A DNA stretch of 64,000 nucleotides from Pseudomonadota bacterium (GTDB taxonomy: Bacteria; Pseudomonadota; Gammaproteobacteria; QQUJ01). Each line of letters begins with the position of its first letter. Position 1 is the stretch's first letter. The DNA is taken from assembly GCA_008501635.1 (NCBI GenBank), contig QQUJ01000010.1:248001-312000 (forward strand). The letters are read 5' to 3'. Both the position numbers and the translations under genes were made by a program. Below are positions 35,044-44,131 of this stretch, piece by piece. Under the pieces are notes generated by a model. That model was not told where the DNA came from. It searched no databases and saw only the letters and a program-made list of their open reading frames with translations.

Positions 35044-36039
35044 ATGCGTTGTGTTCTTATCCTGATACTCCTGCTGCCCGTACGGGTTGGGGCGGCGGAG
35101 CCCATTCCGGTTTCCGTTCAGACTCTCAAGGAGCTCGCGATCCACCCGCAGGTCGAGGCACCGGCAACCGTCGTCAGCCTCAATCACAGCCAGGTGGGCG
35201 CGAAGATCACGGCCACGATCGACGAACTCGCCGTGCAGGTCGGCGATAAGGTGCGCAAGGGCGATCTGCTGGTTCGGCTGGATTGCACCGACTACCGCAT
35301 CCGCCAGCGCCAGACCGATGCGGCGCTGGCGGGCTCCAAAGCTCAGCTACGGCTGGCGGAATACCGGCTGCAACGGGCACGGGCGCTGGCCAAAAGCAGC
35401 AATGTCTCCGAGGAGTTGCTGGTCCAGCGCGAGGTGGAGTTGACCGCCCTGAAGGCGGAGATCCGCGCGCGCGACGCCGCGCTGGCCGGCGCGAGCGAAG
35501 ATGTGGCGCGCTGCGAACTGCGCGCCCCCTTCGACGGCGTGGTGGTCAAGCGCATGGGGCAGACCGGTGAACTCGCCGCGCCGGGCAAGGGGCTGGTGGA
35601 GCTGCAGGATGTGGACAGCATCGAGGTGTCGGCGCAGGTACCGGGAGCGCAGGCGGTGCACCTGGCGGGTTCGCCCGACATTCAGTTCCGGGATGACGGC
35701 GACCACTACCCGCTGCGGCTGCGCGCCGTGATTGCGGTACGCGATCCACGCGCACGAACCCAGGAGGTGCGCTTGCAGTTCAGCGGCACGCGTGCCCTCC
35801 CGGGCACCGCAGGGCGTGTTTTGTGGCGCGACGATCAGCCCTATGTGGCCGCCGATCTGGTGGTGCGGCGCAACGGTCTCCTGGGTCTGTTCCTGGCCGA
35901 AGGCGAGGTGGCACGCTTTCACCCCCTGCCCGCCGCCCAGGAAGGGCGACCCGCCCGCGTCGATCTGCCGCCCGATACGCCGGTGATCGTCGCCGGGCGT
36001 GTCAATGTGGTTGACGGGTCCACCATCCGTCGCCAATAG
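35044..36039 (+). CDS. RND efflux periplasmic adaptor (membrane fusion protein)
   Basis: A 331-residue adaptor connecting an inner-membrane RND pump to an outer-membrane channel. The signal peptide runs to about residue 19 (cleavage near GAA). A lipoyl half-motif (SQVGAKITATIDELAVQVGD), an alpha-hairpin (about 75-130) and the second half-motif (CELRAPFDGVVVKRMGQTGE) are clear, followed by a beta-barrel region. ATG 35044 has GGATGGA upstream; 35032 is possible. It is followed by the pump gene 10 bp later. No outer-membrane channel gene is nearby. Confidence 0.88.
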   Translation: MRCVLILILLLPVRVGAAEPIPVSVQTLKELAIHPQVEAPATVVSLNHSQVGAKITATIDELAVQVGDKVRKGDLLVRLDCTDYRIRQRQTDAALAGSKAQLRLAEYRLQRARALAKSSNVSEELLVQREVELTALKAEIRARDAALAGASEDVARCELRAPFDGVVVKRMGQTGELAAPGKGLVELQDVDSIEVSAQVPGAQAVHLAGSPDIQFRDDGDHYPLRLRAVIAVRDPRARTQEVRLQFSGTRALPGTAGRVLWRDDQPYVAADLVVRRNGLLGLFLAEGEVARFHPLPAAQEGRPARVDLPPDTPVIVAGRVNVVDGSTIRRQ

Positions 36040-36049
36040 GCGCCGCGCA

Positions 36050-39000
36050 ATGCTCGAACGCCTGCTGCGCAATCACGTACTCGCCAATCTTGTCTTCGTC
36101 CTGATTCTGGTGATGGGCGTGGCCGCGTACCTGCTGTTGCCGCGCGAACAGGATCCGACCATCAATTTCAACTGGATCCAGATCACCACGGTCTATCCTG
36201 GTGCGGCGGCGGAGGATATCGAGAAACTGGTCACCGATCCGCTGGAAGATGCACTGGCGCAGATCAGTGATATCCGCTTCATCTCCTCCACCAGCCGCGA
36301 TAATCTCTCCAGCATCCTGGTGCGCTTCAACGAACTCGACGAGAAGACCTTCGACAAGCGGGTCACCGATCTGCGGCGCGAGATCCAGAACAAAGCCAAC
36401 GATGAGCTGCCGAGCGAGGCGGAGCAGCCGCGCATCTTCGAGATCAACTCTTCCAACGCCTTTCCCAGCGCCACGGTACTGGTGGTGGGGCCGGCGTTCG
36501 ACGAAAACCTGCGCAAGCAGGCGCGCAACGTCAAACGTGACCTGGAGCGTCTCAAGGGGGTCTATCAGGTGCAGGCCATGAGCCTGCTGGAGCCGGAGCT
36601 GCAGGTCAATTTCATCCCCGAACGCCTGGAGGGGATGGGGGTGACCGCGGTGGACGTCGCCAACACCGTGGCGGCCAATTTCCGCGACACCTCGGCGGGT
36701 ACCGTGCGTCTGGGGGATCAGGAGTGGCTGGTGCGTGTGCTGGGCACCGACAGCGAGCCTTCGTACCTGGCGCAGATCCCCATTTCCACCGCGCAGGGTG
36801 AGGTGCCGCTGGGCGCAGTCGCCGAGGTGGAACGCGGTCGTGAGGAGCCGGATCGGTTGGTTTCGTTCAACGGGCGACCCGCGGTCATGCTCTCGATCAT
36901 GAAACAGGGCAACGCCAACATGCTCGAGCTGGTGGAGCAGATCCGCGGCTACATCGACCGCTACAACGAACTCTCACAGGTGCGCGGTGTGGAGATGGTG
37001 CTGGCCGACGATCAGACCGTCGTCACCCGCGAGGCGCTTTCGGTGATGCAGCGCAACGCATTGTTAGGATTGGCGTTGGTGCTGTTTGTCACCTGGCTGT
37101 TCCTCGGCAGCCGCATCGCGTTGCTCACCAGTATCGGCATTCCCTTCACCCTGGCGGGCACCTTCTGGGCATTGAGTGCCATGGATCAGACCCTCAATGT
37201 GACGGTACTGCTCGGCGTGGTGATCGTGCTCGGCATGCTGGTGGACGACGCCGTGGTCGTCGTCGAATCGATCTATTATCGATTGGTGCGCGGCATGGAA
37301 CCGCTGCAGGCGGGCATCGAATCGTTGCGTGAAGTCTTCGCGCCGGTGACCGCTTCGGTGCTGACCACCATGGCGGCGTTTTCCCCGCTGATGCTGATGC
37401 CGGGCATCCTCGGCAAGTTCATGTTCGTGGTGCCGCTGGTGGTGACCACGGCACTGGCCATCAGCTTGCTGGAAGCCTATTGGATGCTGCCGGCCCACGT
37501 GGCGGCCTTCAAGGTGCGATTCGACAAGCCGGGGCGCATCCAGGTGCTGCGCGAGCGCGTCAATCATCAGATTCGCATCCAGTACACGCTCATACTGGTG
37601 AAAGTCCTGCGCTGGCCGAAGAGCGCCCTGACGCTGGTTTTCGTGCTCTTTCTCGGCGCGCTGGGCGCGGTAGGCAGCGGCTTGATCCGCATGGAGTTTT
37701 TCGCCTTCGATCCGGTGCGGCTCTACTACATCAACATCGAGATGCCCGCCGGCACCGCCATCGATAAGACGCTGAATACCGTGCAGACCATCGAGGAGCG
37801 CGTGCGCAGCCGTATCGAGCCGCATGAGCTGCGCGCCATCGTCTCCTACGCCGGGATCCGCTTTACCGAGACCGAGCCGCTGTTCGGCGATCATAACGGG
37901 CAGATCCTGGTCAGCCTCAACCCACGTCGGAATGGCATGCGCGAGGTGGACGAGGTTATCGAGGCGACCCGGCCGGTGCTGAACGAGATCCCCGGCCCGC
38001 GCCATGTTTCATACCTGCGCATTGCCGGTGGCCCGCCGGTCACCCGACCGATCAGCGTCAAGATACGCGGCACCGATTTTCCGCAGATCCGTGCCGCGGT
38101 CGAGGATATGAAAGCGATCCTTGCGACGATGCCGGCAGTGCGCGACGTGGTCACCGATGACACCCCCGGCAGCAGCGTGTTGAACCTCAGGCTCGATACC
38201 GATGCGGTGCGCCGCGCGGGACTCAATCCCGCCGATGTGGCGCGCATCGTGCGCCTGCTGGTGGATGGCGAGGTGGTGGCGACGTTGCAGGACGCGGGTG
38301 AGAAGGTGAACGTGCGGGTGCGCGCCCGCGACGATGCCCAACTCGATATCGAAAACATTCTGCGTCAGAGTGTTGCCTTGCCCGGCGGTGGTATAACGTT
38401 GCTGGGTAATCTGGTGAACCATGAGGCAGCCATCGCCAAAGGCAGCATTCGCCACTACAATTTCAAACGCACCATCACCGTCGAGGCCGACCTCGACAAG
38501 CTGCAGATCGACACCAAGCAGGCCAATGAGCGGATCATGGCCGAGTGGGAGAAGATCCGCGCGCGCCACCCCAGCATCGATCTCGATTTTACCGGCGAGC
38601 TCGACGACATTCAGGAGAGCCTGGATTCGATCTTCGTGCTGTTCCTGTTCGGCGTCGGGCTGATCTACGCCATCCTCGGCACCCAGTTCAAGAGTTACTT
38701 TCAGCCGCTGATGATTCTCGCCTCGGTGCCCATGGCCTTCACCGGTGTCGCCATCGGCCTGGTCATCACCGGCAATCCGCTGAGTCTGTTCACCCTTTAC
38801 GGCGTGGTGGCCCTGGCCGGTATCGCGGTCAATGCCGCCATCGTTCTGATCAGCGCCGCGAACGCCAGGCTGGAGGCGGGCATGTCGGTGCTGCACGCGA
38901 CGATCTACGCCGCACGCCGGCGCGTCATTCCGATACTGATCACCGCGCTGACCACCGTGGCGGGGCTCTTCTCACTGGCCACGGGACTGGGCGGCAAATC

Positions 39001-39160
39001 GCTCATGTGGGGGCCGGTGGCCACCTCCATCGTTTGGGGCTTGGCCTTCTCGACGGTGCTCACGCTTTTCGTCGTGCCGCTGCTGTTCCGCCTCTTTATG
39101 CGGCCGACTGCGGCGGCCAAACGCCGGCACGAGACGCTCAGCGCGCCTGTGACCGAGTGA
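36050..39160 (+). CDS. RND-family inner-membrane efflux transporter
   Basis: A 1036-residue proton-driven pump with the usual twelve membrane helices and two large periplasmic domains. It starts MLERLLRNHVLANLVFVLIL. YPGAAAEDIEKLVTDPLEDA and the charged helix-4 motif VVIVLGMLVDDAVVVVESIY (proton relay aspartates) are conserved, as is FTLYGVVALAGIAVNAAIVL in the second half. The N-terminal LPREQDPTINFNWIQI resembles HAE-type pumps of multidrug type. The substrate cannot be told. Its stop codon lies 2 bp before an inverted-repeat element. Confidence 0.93.
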   Translation: MLERLLRNHVLANLVFVLILVMGVAAYLLLPREQDPTINFNWIQITTVYPGAAAEDIEKLVTDPLEDALAQISDIRFISSTSRDNLSSILVRFNELDEKTFDKRVTDLRREIQNKANDELPSEAEQPRIFEINSSNAFPSATVLVVGPAFDENLRKQARNVKRDLERLKGVYQVQAMSLLEPELQVNFIPERLEGMGVTAVDVANTVAANFRDTSAGTVRLGDQEWLVRVLGTDSEPSYLAQIPISTAQGEVPLGAVAEVERGREEPDRLVSFNGRPAVMLSIMKQGNANMLELVEQIRGYIDRYNELSQVRGVEMVLADDQTVVTREALSVMQRNALLGLALVLFVTWLFLGSRIALLTSIGIPFTLAGTFWALSAMDQTLNVTVLLGVVIVLGMLVDDAVVVVESIYYRLVRGMEPLQAGIESLREVFAPVTASVLTTMAAFSPLMLMPGILGKFMFVVPLVVTTALAISLLEAYWMLPAHVAAFKVRFDKPGRIQVLRERVNHQIRIQYTLILVKVLRWPKSALTLVFVLFLGALGAVGSGLIRMEFFAFDPVRLYYINIEMPAGTAIDKTLNTVQTIEERVRSRIEPHELRAIVSYAGIRFTETEPLFGDHNGQILVSLNPRRNGMREVDEVIEATRPVLNEIPGPRHVSYLRIAGGPPVTRPISVKIRGTDFPQIRAAVEDMKAILATMPAVRDVVTDDTPGSSVLNLRLDTDAVRRAGLNPADVARIVRLLVDGEVVATLQDAGEKVNVRVRARDDAQLDIENILRQSVALPGGGITLLGNLVNHEAAIAKGSIRHYNFKRTITVEADLDKLQIDTKQANERIMAEWEKIRARHPSIDLDFTGELDDIQESLDSIFVLFLFGVGLIYAILGTQFKSYFQPLMILASVPMAFTGVAIGLVITGNPLSLFTLYGVVALAGIAVNAAIVLISAANARLEAGMSVLHATIYAARRRVIPILITALTTVAGLFSLATGLGGKSLMWGPVATSIVWGLAFSTVLTLFVVPLLFRLFMRPTAAAKRRHETLSAPVTE

Positions 39161-39162
39161 TG

Positions 39163-39430
39163 GTGTACTGCTTCACCCTTGGATGCCTTTTCAGAGCCCC
39201 TCAGACTCGCCAGATCAAGGCGCAGCGCGCAGGCAATGGCCCCAGGCCCTTGTCAATCGCTGCAACGCAGAGCTGGCGAGTCTGAGGGGCTCCCTGCGGG
39301 CGAGCCGTTGCGGGGCCATCTGCGGCGTTGCGCTCGCTTGAATTGGTGTCAACCAGTCCTGCGCTCGTGCGCCTTGCAGTTGACCCCGCGGCGACTCGCT
39401 GAAGAGGCATCCAAGGGTGAAGCAGTACAC
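39163..39430. mobile_element. MITE-like element with perfect 25-bp terminal inverted repeats
   Basis: The 25 bases at 39163-39187 (starting GTGTACTGCTTCACCC) recur exactly as reverse complement at 39406-39430. A second perfect inverted pair, GAGCCCCTCAGACTCGCCAG (39194-39213) and its complement (39272-39291), lies inside. The 268-bp unit has no transposase. It starts 2 bp after the RND pump stop, and its right end is read as the C-terminus of the converging EamA gene. A non-autonomous element or a large folded RNA are both possible. Confidence 0.8.
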
Positions 39431-40305
39431 ATTGCCACGCCGACAATGGTGACCAGCATCCCGGCAATACCGATCGCCTGCATCCGCTCGCCGAACATCA
39501 CCCAGGCAATCAGCGCCGTGACCGGCGGCACCAGGTAGAAGAGGCTGGCGGTCTTGGCCGCCGCCCCGCGGCGGATCAGTACCAGCAACAGGCTGATGGC
39601 ACCCAACGACAGCACGAAGGTGAGCCAGCCGAGGGCGAAGAGGAAATCCGCCGTCCATTGCACGGTCATGGTCTCCAGCCAGGGCGCGAGCAGGAGCATC
39701 GCCACGCCCGAGGCGGCGAACTGGATGATGGAGCCGGTGCGCAGATCCATGCCGCCGCAGTGGCGCTTCTGATAAAGGGTGCCGGCGGTGATGCCCAGGA
39801 CCGCGACCACCGCGCAGGCCACGGCGGGCAGATTGGCTTCGGCCAAATGCATTTTGTTGGCCACCACCAGCAGTACGCCGAACAGGCCCAGCCCAAAGCC
39901 GAGCCATTGGCGTCCGGTGACCCGTTCCCCGAGCACCGGTCCCGCGGCGACGGCGGTCAGCAAAGGCTGCAGGGCCGTGATCAGCGCGGCGGTGCCGGCG
40001 GGCAGGCCGAGGTGGATCGCGGTAAAGACGCCTCCCAGATAGGTGGCGTGGATCATCAGGCCGGCGACGGCGATGTGACCGATCAGGCGCCAGTGGGTGG
40101 GCCAGGGCGCGCGCATGGCCAGGGCGACGACCAGCAGAATCGCGGTGACCAGGGCAAAGCGGATGAGTAGAAAAGTGAAGGGTTCGGCGTAGGGCAGGCC
40201 ATACTTGGCGCCGATGAAACCGCTGCTCCACAGCAGCACGAACAGCGGTGGTGCGGCCGCCAGCCAGTTGGCGCGGCGGGTGGGAGCGGCGGAATCAGCA
40301 CTCAT
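39349..40305 (-). CDS. EamA/DMT-family transporter with altered C-terminus
   Basis: A 318-residue inner-membrane protein with ten helices and two EamA repeats (PLFVLLWSSGFIGAKYGLPY; second repeat beginning AVACAVVAVLGITAGTLYQK). Family members export metabolites such as amino acids. The native domain ends near VTIVGVAMCTA (about codon at 39430); the last about 26 residues (SPLDASSASRRGVNCKAHER and on) are encoded by the inverted-repeat element and look non-native. ATG 40305 is chosen; ATG 40341 lacks a ribosome-binding site. Confidence 0.85.
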   Translation of the reverse strand: MSADSAAPTRRANWLAAAPPLFVLLWSSGFIGAKYGLPYAEPFTFLLIRFALVTAILLVVALAMRAPWPTHWRLIGHIAVAGLMIHATYLGGVFTAIHLGLPAGTAALITALQPLLTAVAAGPVLGERVTGRQWLGFGLGLFGVLLVVANKMHLAEANLPAVACAVVAVLGITAGTLYQKRHCGGMDLRTGSIIQFAASGVAMLLLAPWLETMTVQWTADFLFALGWLTFVLSLGAISLLLVLIRRGAAAKTASLFYLVPPVTALIAWVMFGERMQAIGIAGMLVTIVGVAMCTASPLDASSASRRGVNCKAHERRTG

Positions 40306-40374
40306 GGGAGATCCAATGGTTGTCTCGTTAACGGCCGGCATTGTAGCGTAGTCGCTGACCAGGAAACCCGGCCT

Positions 40375-40857
40375 ATGGGAAAGAGCAAGGTTCGCCAAGC
40401 ACATACGGATGCCGATATTGAGGCGGTACGCGCACTGTTTCTCGAGTACGGCGAGTCACTGGGATTCAGTCTCTGTTTCCAGGGCTTCGATCAGGAGTTG
40501 GCGGCGCTCCCCGGTTGCTATGCGCCGCCCGCGGGCCGCCTGCTGCTGGCGCTGGTCGACGGGCAGCCGGTGGGCTGTGTCGGCCTGCGCGGTCTCGATG
40601 AAGAGGGCGCGTGCGAGATGAAGCGGCTCTACGTGCGACCCATCGCGCGCGGACTGGGCCTGGGATGGGACCTGGCCAGCACCGCGGTGGACACGGCCCG
40701 TGAGATCGGCTATCGCACCATGCGCCTCGATACCCTGAGTTCGATGGTGAGCGCCGACGCGGTCTACCGCGGCCTGGGCTTTGTCCCCATCGAGGCCTAC
40801 TACCACAACCCCCATCCCGAAGTGCGTTACTTCGAGCTGGATCTGGAGTCGCTGTGA
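40375..40857 (+). CDS. GNAT-family N-acetyltransferase
   Basis: A 160-residue acetyltransferase that transfers an acetyl group from acetyl-CoA to an unknown amine. The central strand and acetyl-CoA loop are CEMKRLYVRPIARGLGLGWD, with the Q/RxxGxG/A-like RGLGLG, followed by LDTLSSMVSADAVYRGLGFV, the usual C-terminal substrate region. It begins 70 bp from the divergent EamA start. The stop overlaps a small CPXCG protein gene (GTGA), suggesting a joint transcript. Confidence 0.88.
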   Translation: MGKSKVRQAHTDADIEAVRALFLEYGESLGFSLCFQGFDQELAALPGCYAPPAGRLLLALVDGQPVGCVGLRGLDEEGACEMKRLYVRPIARGLGLGWDLASTAVDTAREIGYRTMRLDTLSSMVSADAVYRGLGFVPIEAYYHNPHPEVRYFELDLESL

Positions 40858-41039
40858 TCGATAGTGTGGAACTCCCGTGCCCGCATTGCGGTGAGTTCAT
40901 CACCATTGGCCTCGATCTGTCCGAGGGTGACCACACCCGGATCGAGGACTGCGCGGTCTGTTGTGCGCCGATGGTGGTGTCGGTCGTCGACTCGCTGTCG
41001 GGCAAGCCATTGGTTACCCTGAACCGCGACAACGAGTAA
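40854..41039 (+). CDS. Small CPXCG-motif cysteine-rich protein
   Basis: A 61-residue protein starting at GTG 40854, overlapping the preceding stop. Two cysteine pairs, LPCPHCGE near the N-terminus and EDCAVCCAP in the middle, suggest a zinc ribbon. Small proteins of this type are widely conserved in gammaproteobacteria without a known role. Confidence 0.85.
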   Translation: MIDSVELPCPHCGEFITIGLDLSEGDHTRIEDCAVCCAPMVVSVVDSLSGKPLVTLNRDNE

Positions 41040-41078
41040 ACCCGCAGCAAGCCCTGACTTAAGGATTTCTGACCCGTC

Positions 41079-42365
41079 ATGAATATTGTGCAGTATCCGC
41101 CGTTGCGCCTCGCCTGGCTGGTTTGGGGTCTGGGTGCCTGTCTCTATCTGATCGGCTTCTACCAGCGGGTGGCGCCGGCGGTGATCACGCGGGAGCTGAT
41201 GGCCGATTTCACCATCGGCGCGGCCGCTCTGGGGAACCTCTCGGCGTTCTATTTCTACAGCTACGTGGCGATGCAGGTACCGACCGGGATCCTGGCCGAT
41301 CGCTGGGGGCCGCGACGTCTGCTCACCCTGGGGGCGGGCGTGGCGGCGGCGGGCACACTGTTTTTTGCCCTGTCGGAGAGCCTGGCATTGGCCAGTCTGG
41401 GGCGTCTGATGATTGGTGGATCGGTGGCCGTGGCCTTCGTCTGCATGCTCAAGCTCGCTGCCCATTGGTTCGCACCGCGCCAGTTCGCACTGACCAGCGG
41501 TATCGCGCTCTTTGTCGGTGTCGTAGGCGCGGTGGCGGCGGGCGTGCCCTTACGCCTGCTGGTCAATCAGTTTGGCTGGCGCCCGGTGATGCTGGTCTCG
41601 GGCGTGGTAACCGCGGTGGTGGCCATCGCCATCTGGGTAGTGGTGCGCGATGACCCCAGCGAACGCGGCTATCGCAGCCACGCCGTCGGGCACGCCGATC
41701 CCGCTACCCCGACGGAAGGCGTACTGGCGGGGATCGCGCGGGTGCTGGGCTTTCGCAACATCTGGTTGTTGTTTCTGGTACCCGGCGGAGTGGTGGGATC
41801 CATACTCACCTTTTCCGGGTTATGGGGAGTGCCCTATCTCACCACCCACTACGGGATGAGCACCGCCGACGCGGCCGGGATGTGTTCGGTGATGTTGGTG
41901 GCGTGGGCGGTGGGCGGACCGGTATTCGGTGGATTATCCGATCGCATCGGCCGGCGCAAACCGCTCTACGTGCTGGGCTGTATCATCCTCACGGCGGCCT
42001 GGGCCGTGATACTGCTGGTGCCGGCGCTGCCGATGCCGCTGCTCTGGGCTTTGATGCTGTTGGCCGGATTTGCTTCGGGCAGTATGATCCTCGGCTTTGC
42101 GTTTGGGCGGGAATCGGTGCCGCCGCGCCTCTCCGGCACGGTGGCCGGCGTGATCAATATGGGGGTGATGCTGGGTCCCATGGTTCTGCAGCCGACAGTG
42201 GGCTGGATGCTGGATCGCCACTGGGCCGGGGAACTGGTCGCCGGGGCGCGTACATACGGTGTCGAGGCCTACCGCGCGGGCTTTGCGCTGATGCTCGGCT
42301 GGGCGTTGCTGGCGACGCTGCTGATCCTTTTTACCCGTGAAACCCACTGCCGGCAGCAGGTGTAG
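41079..42365 (+). CDS. Major facilitator superfamily transporter
   Basis: A 428-residue membrane protein with 12 predicted helices. The loop 2-3 motif reads GILADRWGPRRLLTLGAGVA and its counterpart in the second half GGLSDRIGRRKPLYVLGCI. The order NIVQYPPLRLAWLVWGLGA and FYQRVAPAVITRELMADF resembles MFS permeases of the nitrate/oxalate-antiporter-like groups, but the substrate is not evident. It is preceded by the GNAT and CPXCG genes; no adjacent enzyme suggests a substrate. Confidence 0.9.
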   Translation: MNIVQYPPLRLAWLVWGLGACLYLIGFYQRVAPAVITRELMADFTIGAAALGNLSAFYFYSYVAMQVPTGILADRWGPRRLLTLGAGVAAAGTLFFALSESLALASLGRLMIGGSVAVAFVCMLKLAAHWFAPRQFALTSGIALFVGVVGAVAAGVPLRLLVNQFGWRPVMLVSGVVTAVVAIAIWVVVRDDPSERGYRSHAVGHADPATPTEGVLAGIARVLGFRNIWLLFLVPGGVVGSILTFSGLWGVPYLTTHYGMSTADAAGMCSVMLVAWAVGGPVFGGLSDRIGRRKPLYVLGCIILTAAWAVILLVPALPMPLLWALMLLAGFASGSMILGFAFGRESVPPRLSGTVAGVINMGVMLGPMVLQPTVGWMLDRHWAGELVAGARTYGVEAYRAGFALMLGWALLATLLILFTRETHCRQQV

Positions 42366-42453
42366 CAGCTGCCGGTCCGTGCTCCCTTGATGAGCCTTGG
42401 CTAGGAGTTGCGTTTTGCCGAGTTGTGGACCGATGGCCCTGCGGGGTCGTGAC

Positions 42454-43308
42454 ATGTTTATCCGCTGGCTGTTGCTGGCGGCAATGTGTTTCGCAGGCGG
42501 CGCCGCTGCGACAGAGCAGGGGTTGCTGTGGCGTATCGACGGTGACGCCGGCAAACCGAGTTATCTGTTCGGCACCATCCACTCCGATGACCCGCGGGTC
42601 AACCGCCTTCCGCAGCCTGTGCAAGCGGCGCTCGATGGCTCCGACAGCTATGTGATGGAGGTGGTGCTCGACGAGGCGGCGATCGTGGAGCTCACCCTGG
42701 CCTCCATGCTGCCGCCGGAGCAGAGCCTCAAGGATTTTCTCGACGAATCAGCGTACCGGCGCACGGTCGCTGCCATGGCCGGGTACGGTTATCCGGAAGC
42801 GGCGGTGGCGCGCATCAAGCCCTGGGTGGTGCTCACCACGCTGAGCACGCCCCGTTCGCGCGGCGATGAAATCCTCGATCTGGTGCTCTTTACCCGCGCC
42901 GACGGTCTCGGGAAGCGCATTCACGGCTTGGAGACTGTCGCCGAGCAGGTGGCCGTGCTCGATCAGATTCCGATGGAAGATCAGATCGCAGCGCTGAAGG
43001 ACACGCTCGATCATCTGGACCAGTTGGAAAAGGTCTTTAATGATCTGTACGACGCCTATCTCTCGCGCAACCTCACCCGCCTGGTCGAGCTGAGCGACGA
43101 GCACCTGCACTTCGGCGACCGCGAAGCCGGCGAGGCGCTGATGACGCGCCTCATCGATGAGCGTAATCGGCGCATGGTCGAACGGTTGCAGAAACGGTTG
43201 CGTGAAGGTGGCGCCTTCATCGCCGTTGGCGCGCTCCATCTCCCTGGTGAAGCGGGATTGATCGCCCTGCTGCGCGCGCAGGGACTGAAGGTCACCGCGG
43301 TTTACTGA
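42454..43308 (+). CDS. TraB/GumN-family protein
   Basis: A 284-residue exported protein of the TraB/PrgY/GumN group. It has a signal peptide (FIRWLLLAAMCFAGGAAA), the N-terminal family motif SYLFGTIHSDDPRV and the C-terminal AFIAVGALHLPGEAGLIALL. In this fold the histidines and glutamate form a possible metalloprotease-like centre (GTIH and GALH), as suggested for TIKI/TraB relatives. ATG 42454 is the best start for a signal peptide. The rhomboid gene follows one base after the stop. Confidence 0.88.
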   Translation: MFIRWLLLAAMCFAGGAAATEQGLLWRIDGDAGKPSYLFGTIHSDDPRVNRLPQPVQAALDGSDSYVMEVVLDEAAIVELTLASMLPPEQSLKDFLDESAYRRTVAAMAGYGYPEAAVARIKPWVVLTTLSTPRSRGDEILDLVLFTRADGLGKRIHGLETVAEQVAVLDQIPMEDQIAALKDTLDHLDQLEKVFNDLYDAYLSRNLTRLVELSDEHLHFGDREAGEALMTRLIDERNRRMVERLQKRLREGGAFIAVGALHLPGEAGLIALLRAQGLKVTAVY

Positions 43309-43309
43309 G

Positions 43310-44011
43310 ATGATTCCGCTGCACGATGACAATCCGATCGAGATCACACCGTTTCTCACCGTCGGCCTGATCGTTGCCTGTGTACTGGCGTTTTTCTGGC
43401 AGCTCTCGCTGGGTGAGGCCGGACAGCGCGCGATCTACAGCTTCGGCGTCATTCCCGCTGTGTTGTTCGACAGCAAACAGCTACCGCCCGAGTTGGATCT
43501 TTTGCCGGCGGAGCTGACGGTGTTTACTTCGATGTTTCTGCACGGTGGCTGGATGCACCTGATCGGCAACATGCTCTACCTGTGGATCTTCGGCAACAAT
43601 ATCGAGGATGCCATGGGGCACGGGAGGTTCATCGCGTTCTATCTGTTGAGTGGTGTCGGTGCTGCCCTGGCGCAGTCGTTGATCGATCCCACGTCGGTGA
43701 TTCCCATGATCGGTGCCAGCGGCGCCATCTCCGGCGTGTTGGGGGCCTACCTGTTGCTCTATCCCCATGCCCGGGTCCTGGTCGCGATCCCGCTCGGGTT
43801 CATCTTCTACACGCTGCGACTGCCCGCTTTAGTGGTGCTCGGTTTCTGGTTCGTGCTGCAGCTCATCAACACCGCTCTCGCCGCGCCCGGTCAAGGCGGG
43901 GTGGCGTTCATGGCCCATGCCGGGGGATTCGTTGTCGGCATGGCCCTGCTGCCTGCCTTCAAACGCAAGGGGGTGCGGTTGTTCCACCCGGCGCGCCGGA
44001 CGCCGCGGTAA
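43310..44011 (+). CDS. Rhomboid-family intramembrane serine protease
   Basis: A 233-residue membrane protein with six to seven helices. Rhomboid hallmarks are present: GWMHLIGNMLYLWIFGNNIE in helix 2, the catalytic serine in MIGASGAISGVLGAYLL and the catalytic histidine in FMAHAGGFVVGM. It cleaves transmembrane substrates, which are unknown here. The N-terminal MIPLHDDNPIEITPFLT is the common rhomboid start. Its tight linkage to the TraB-like gene (one-base gap) indicates co-expression. Confidence 0.93.
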   Translation: MIPLHDDNPIEITPFLTVGLIVACVLAFFWQLSLGEAGQRAIYSFGVIPAVLFDSKQLPPELDLLPAELTVFTSMFLHGGWMHLIGNMLYLWIFGNNIEDAMGHGRFIAFYLLSGVGAALAQSLIDPTSVIPMIGASGAISGVLGAYLLLYPHARVLVAIPLGFIFYTLRLPALVVLGFWFVLQLINTALAAPGQGGVAFMAHAGGFVVGMALLPAFKRKGVRLFHPARRTPR

Positions 44012-44131
44012 AACAATCCTCGAGATTCGCCAGGCTCCACCGGCAGGCCAGGTCACGGTCCGGGCGAGAACCACGAGGTCTGTGCATGGGTGCGTTAGAA
44101 TGCCGTTTGGCACCACCAACTGTTATCGTGA

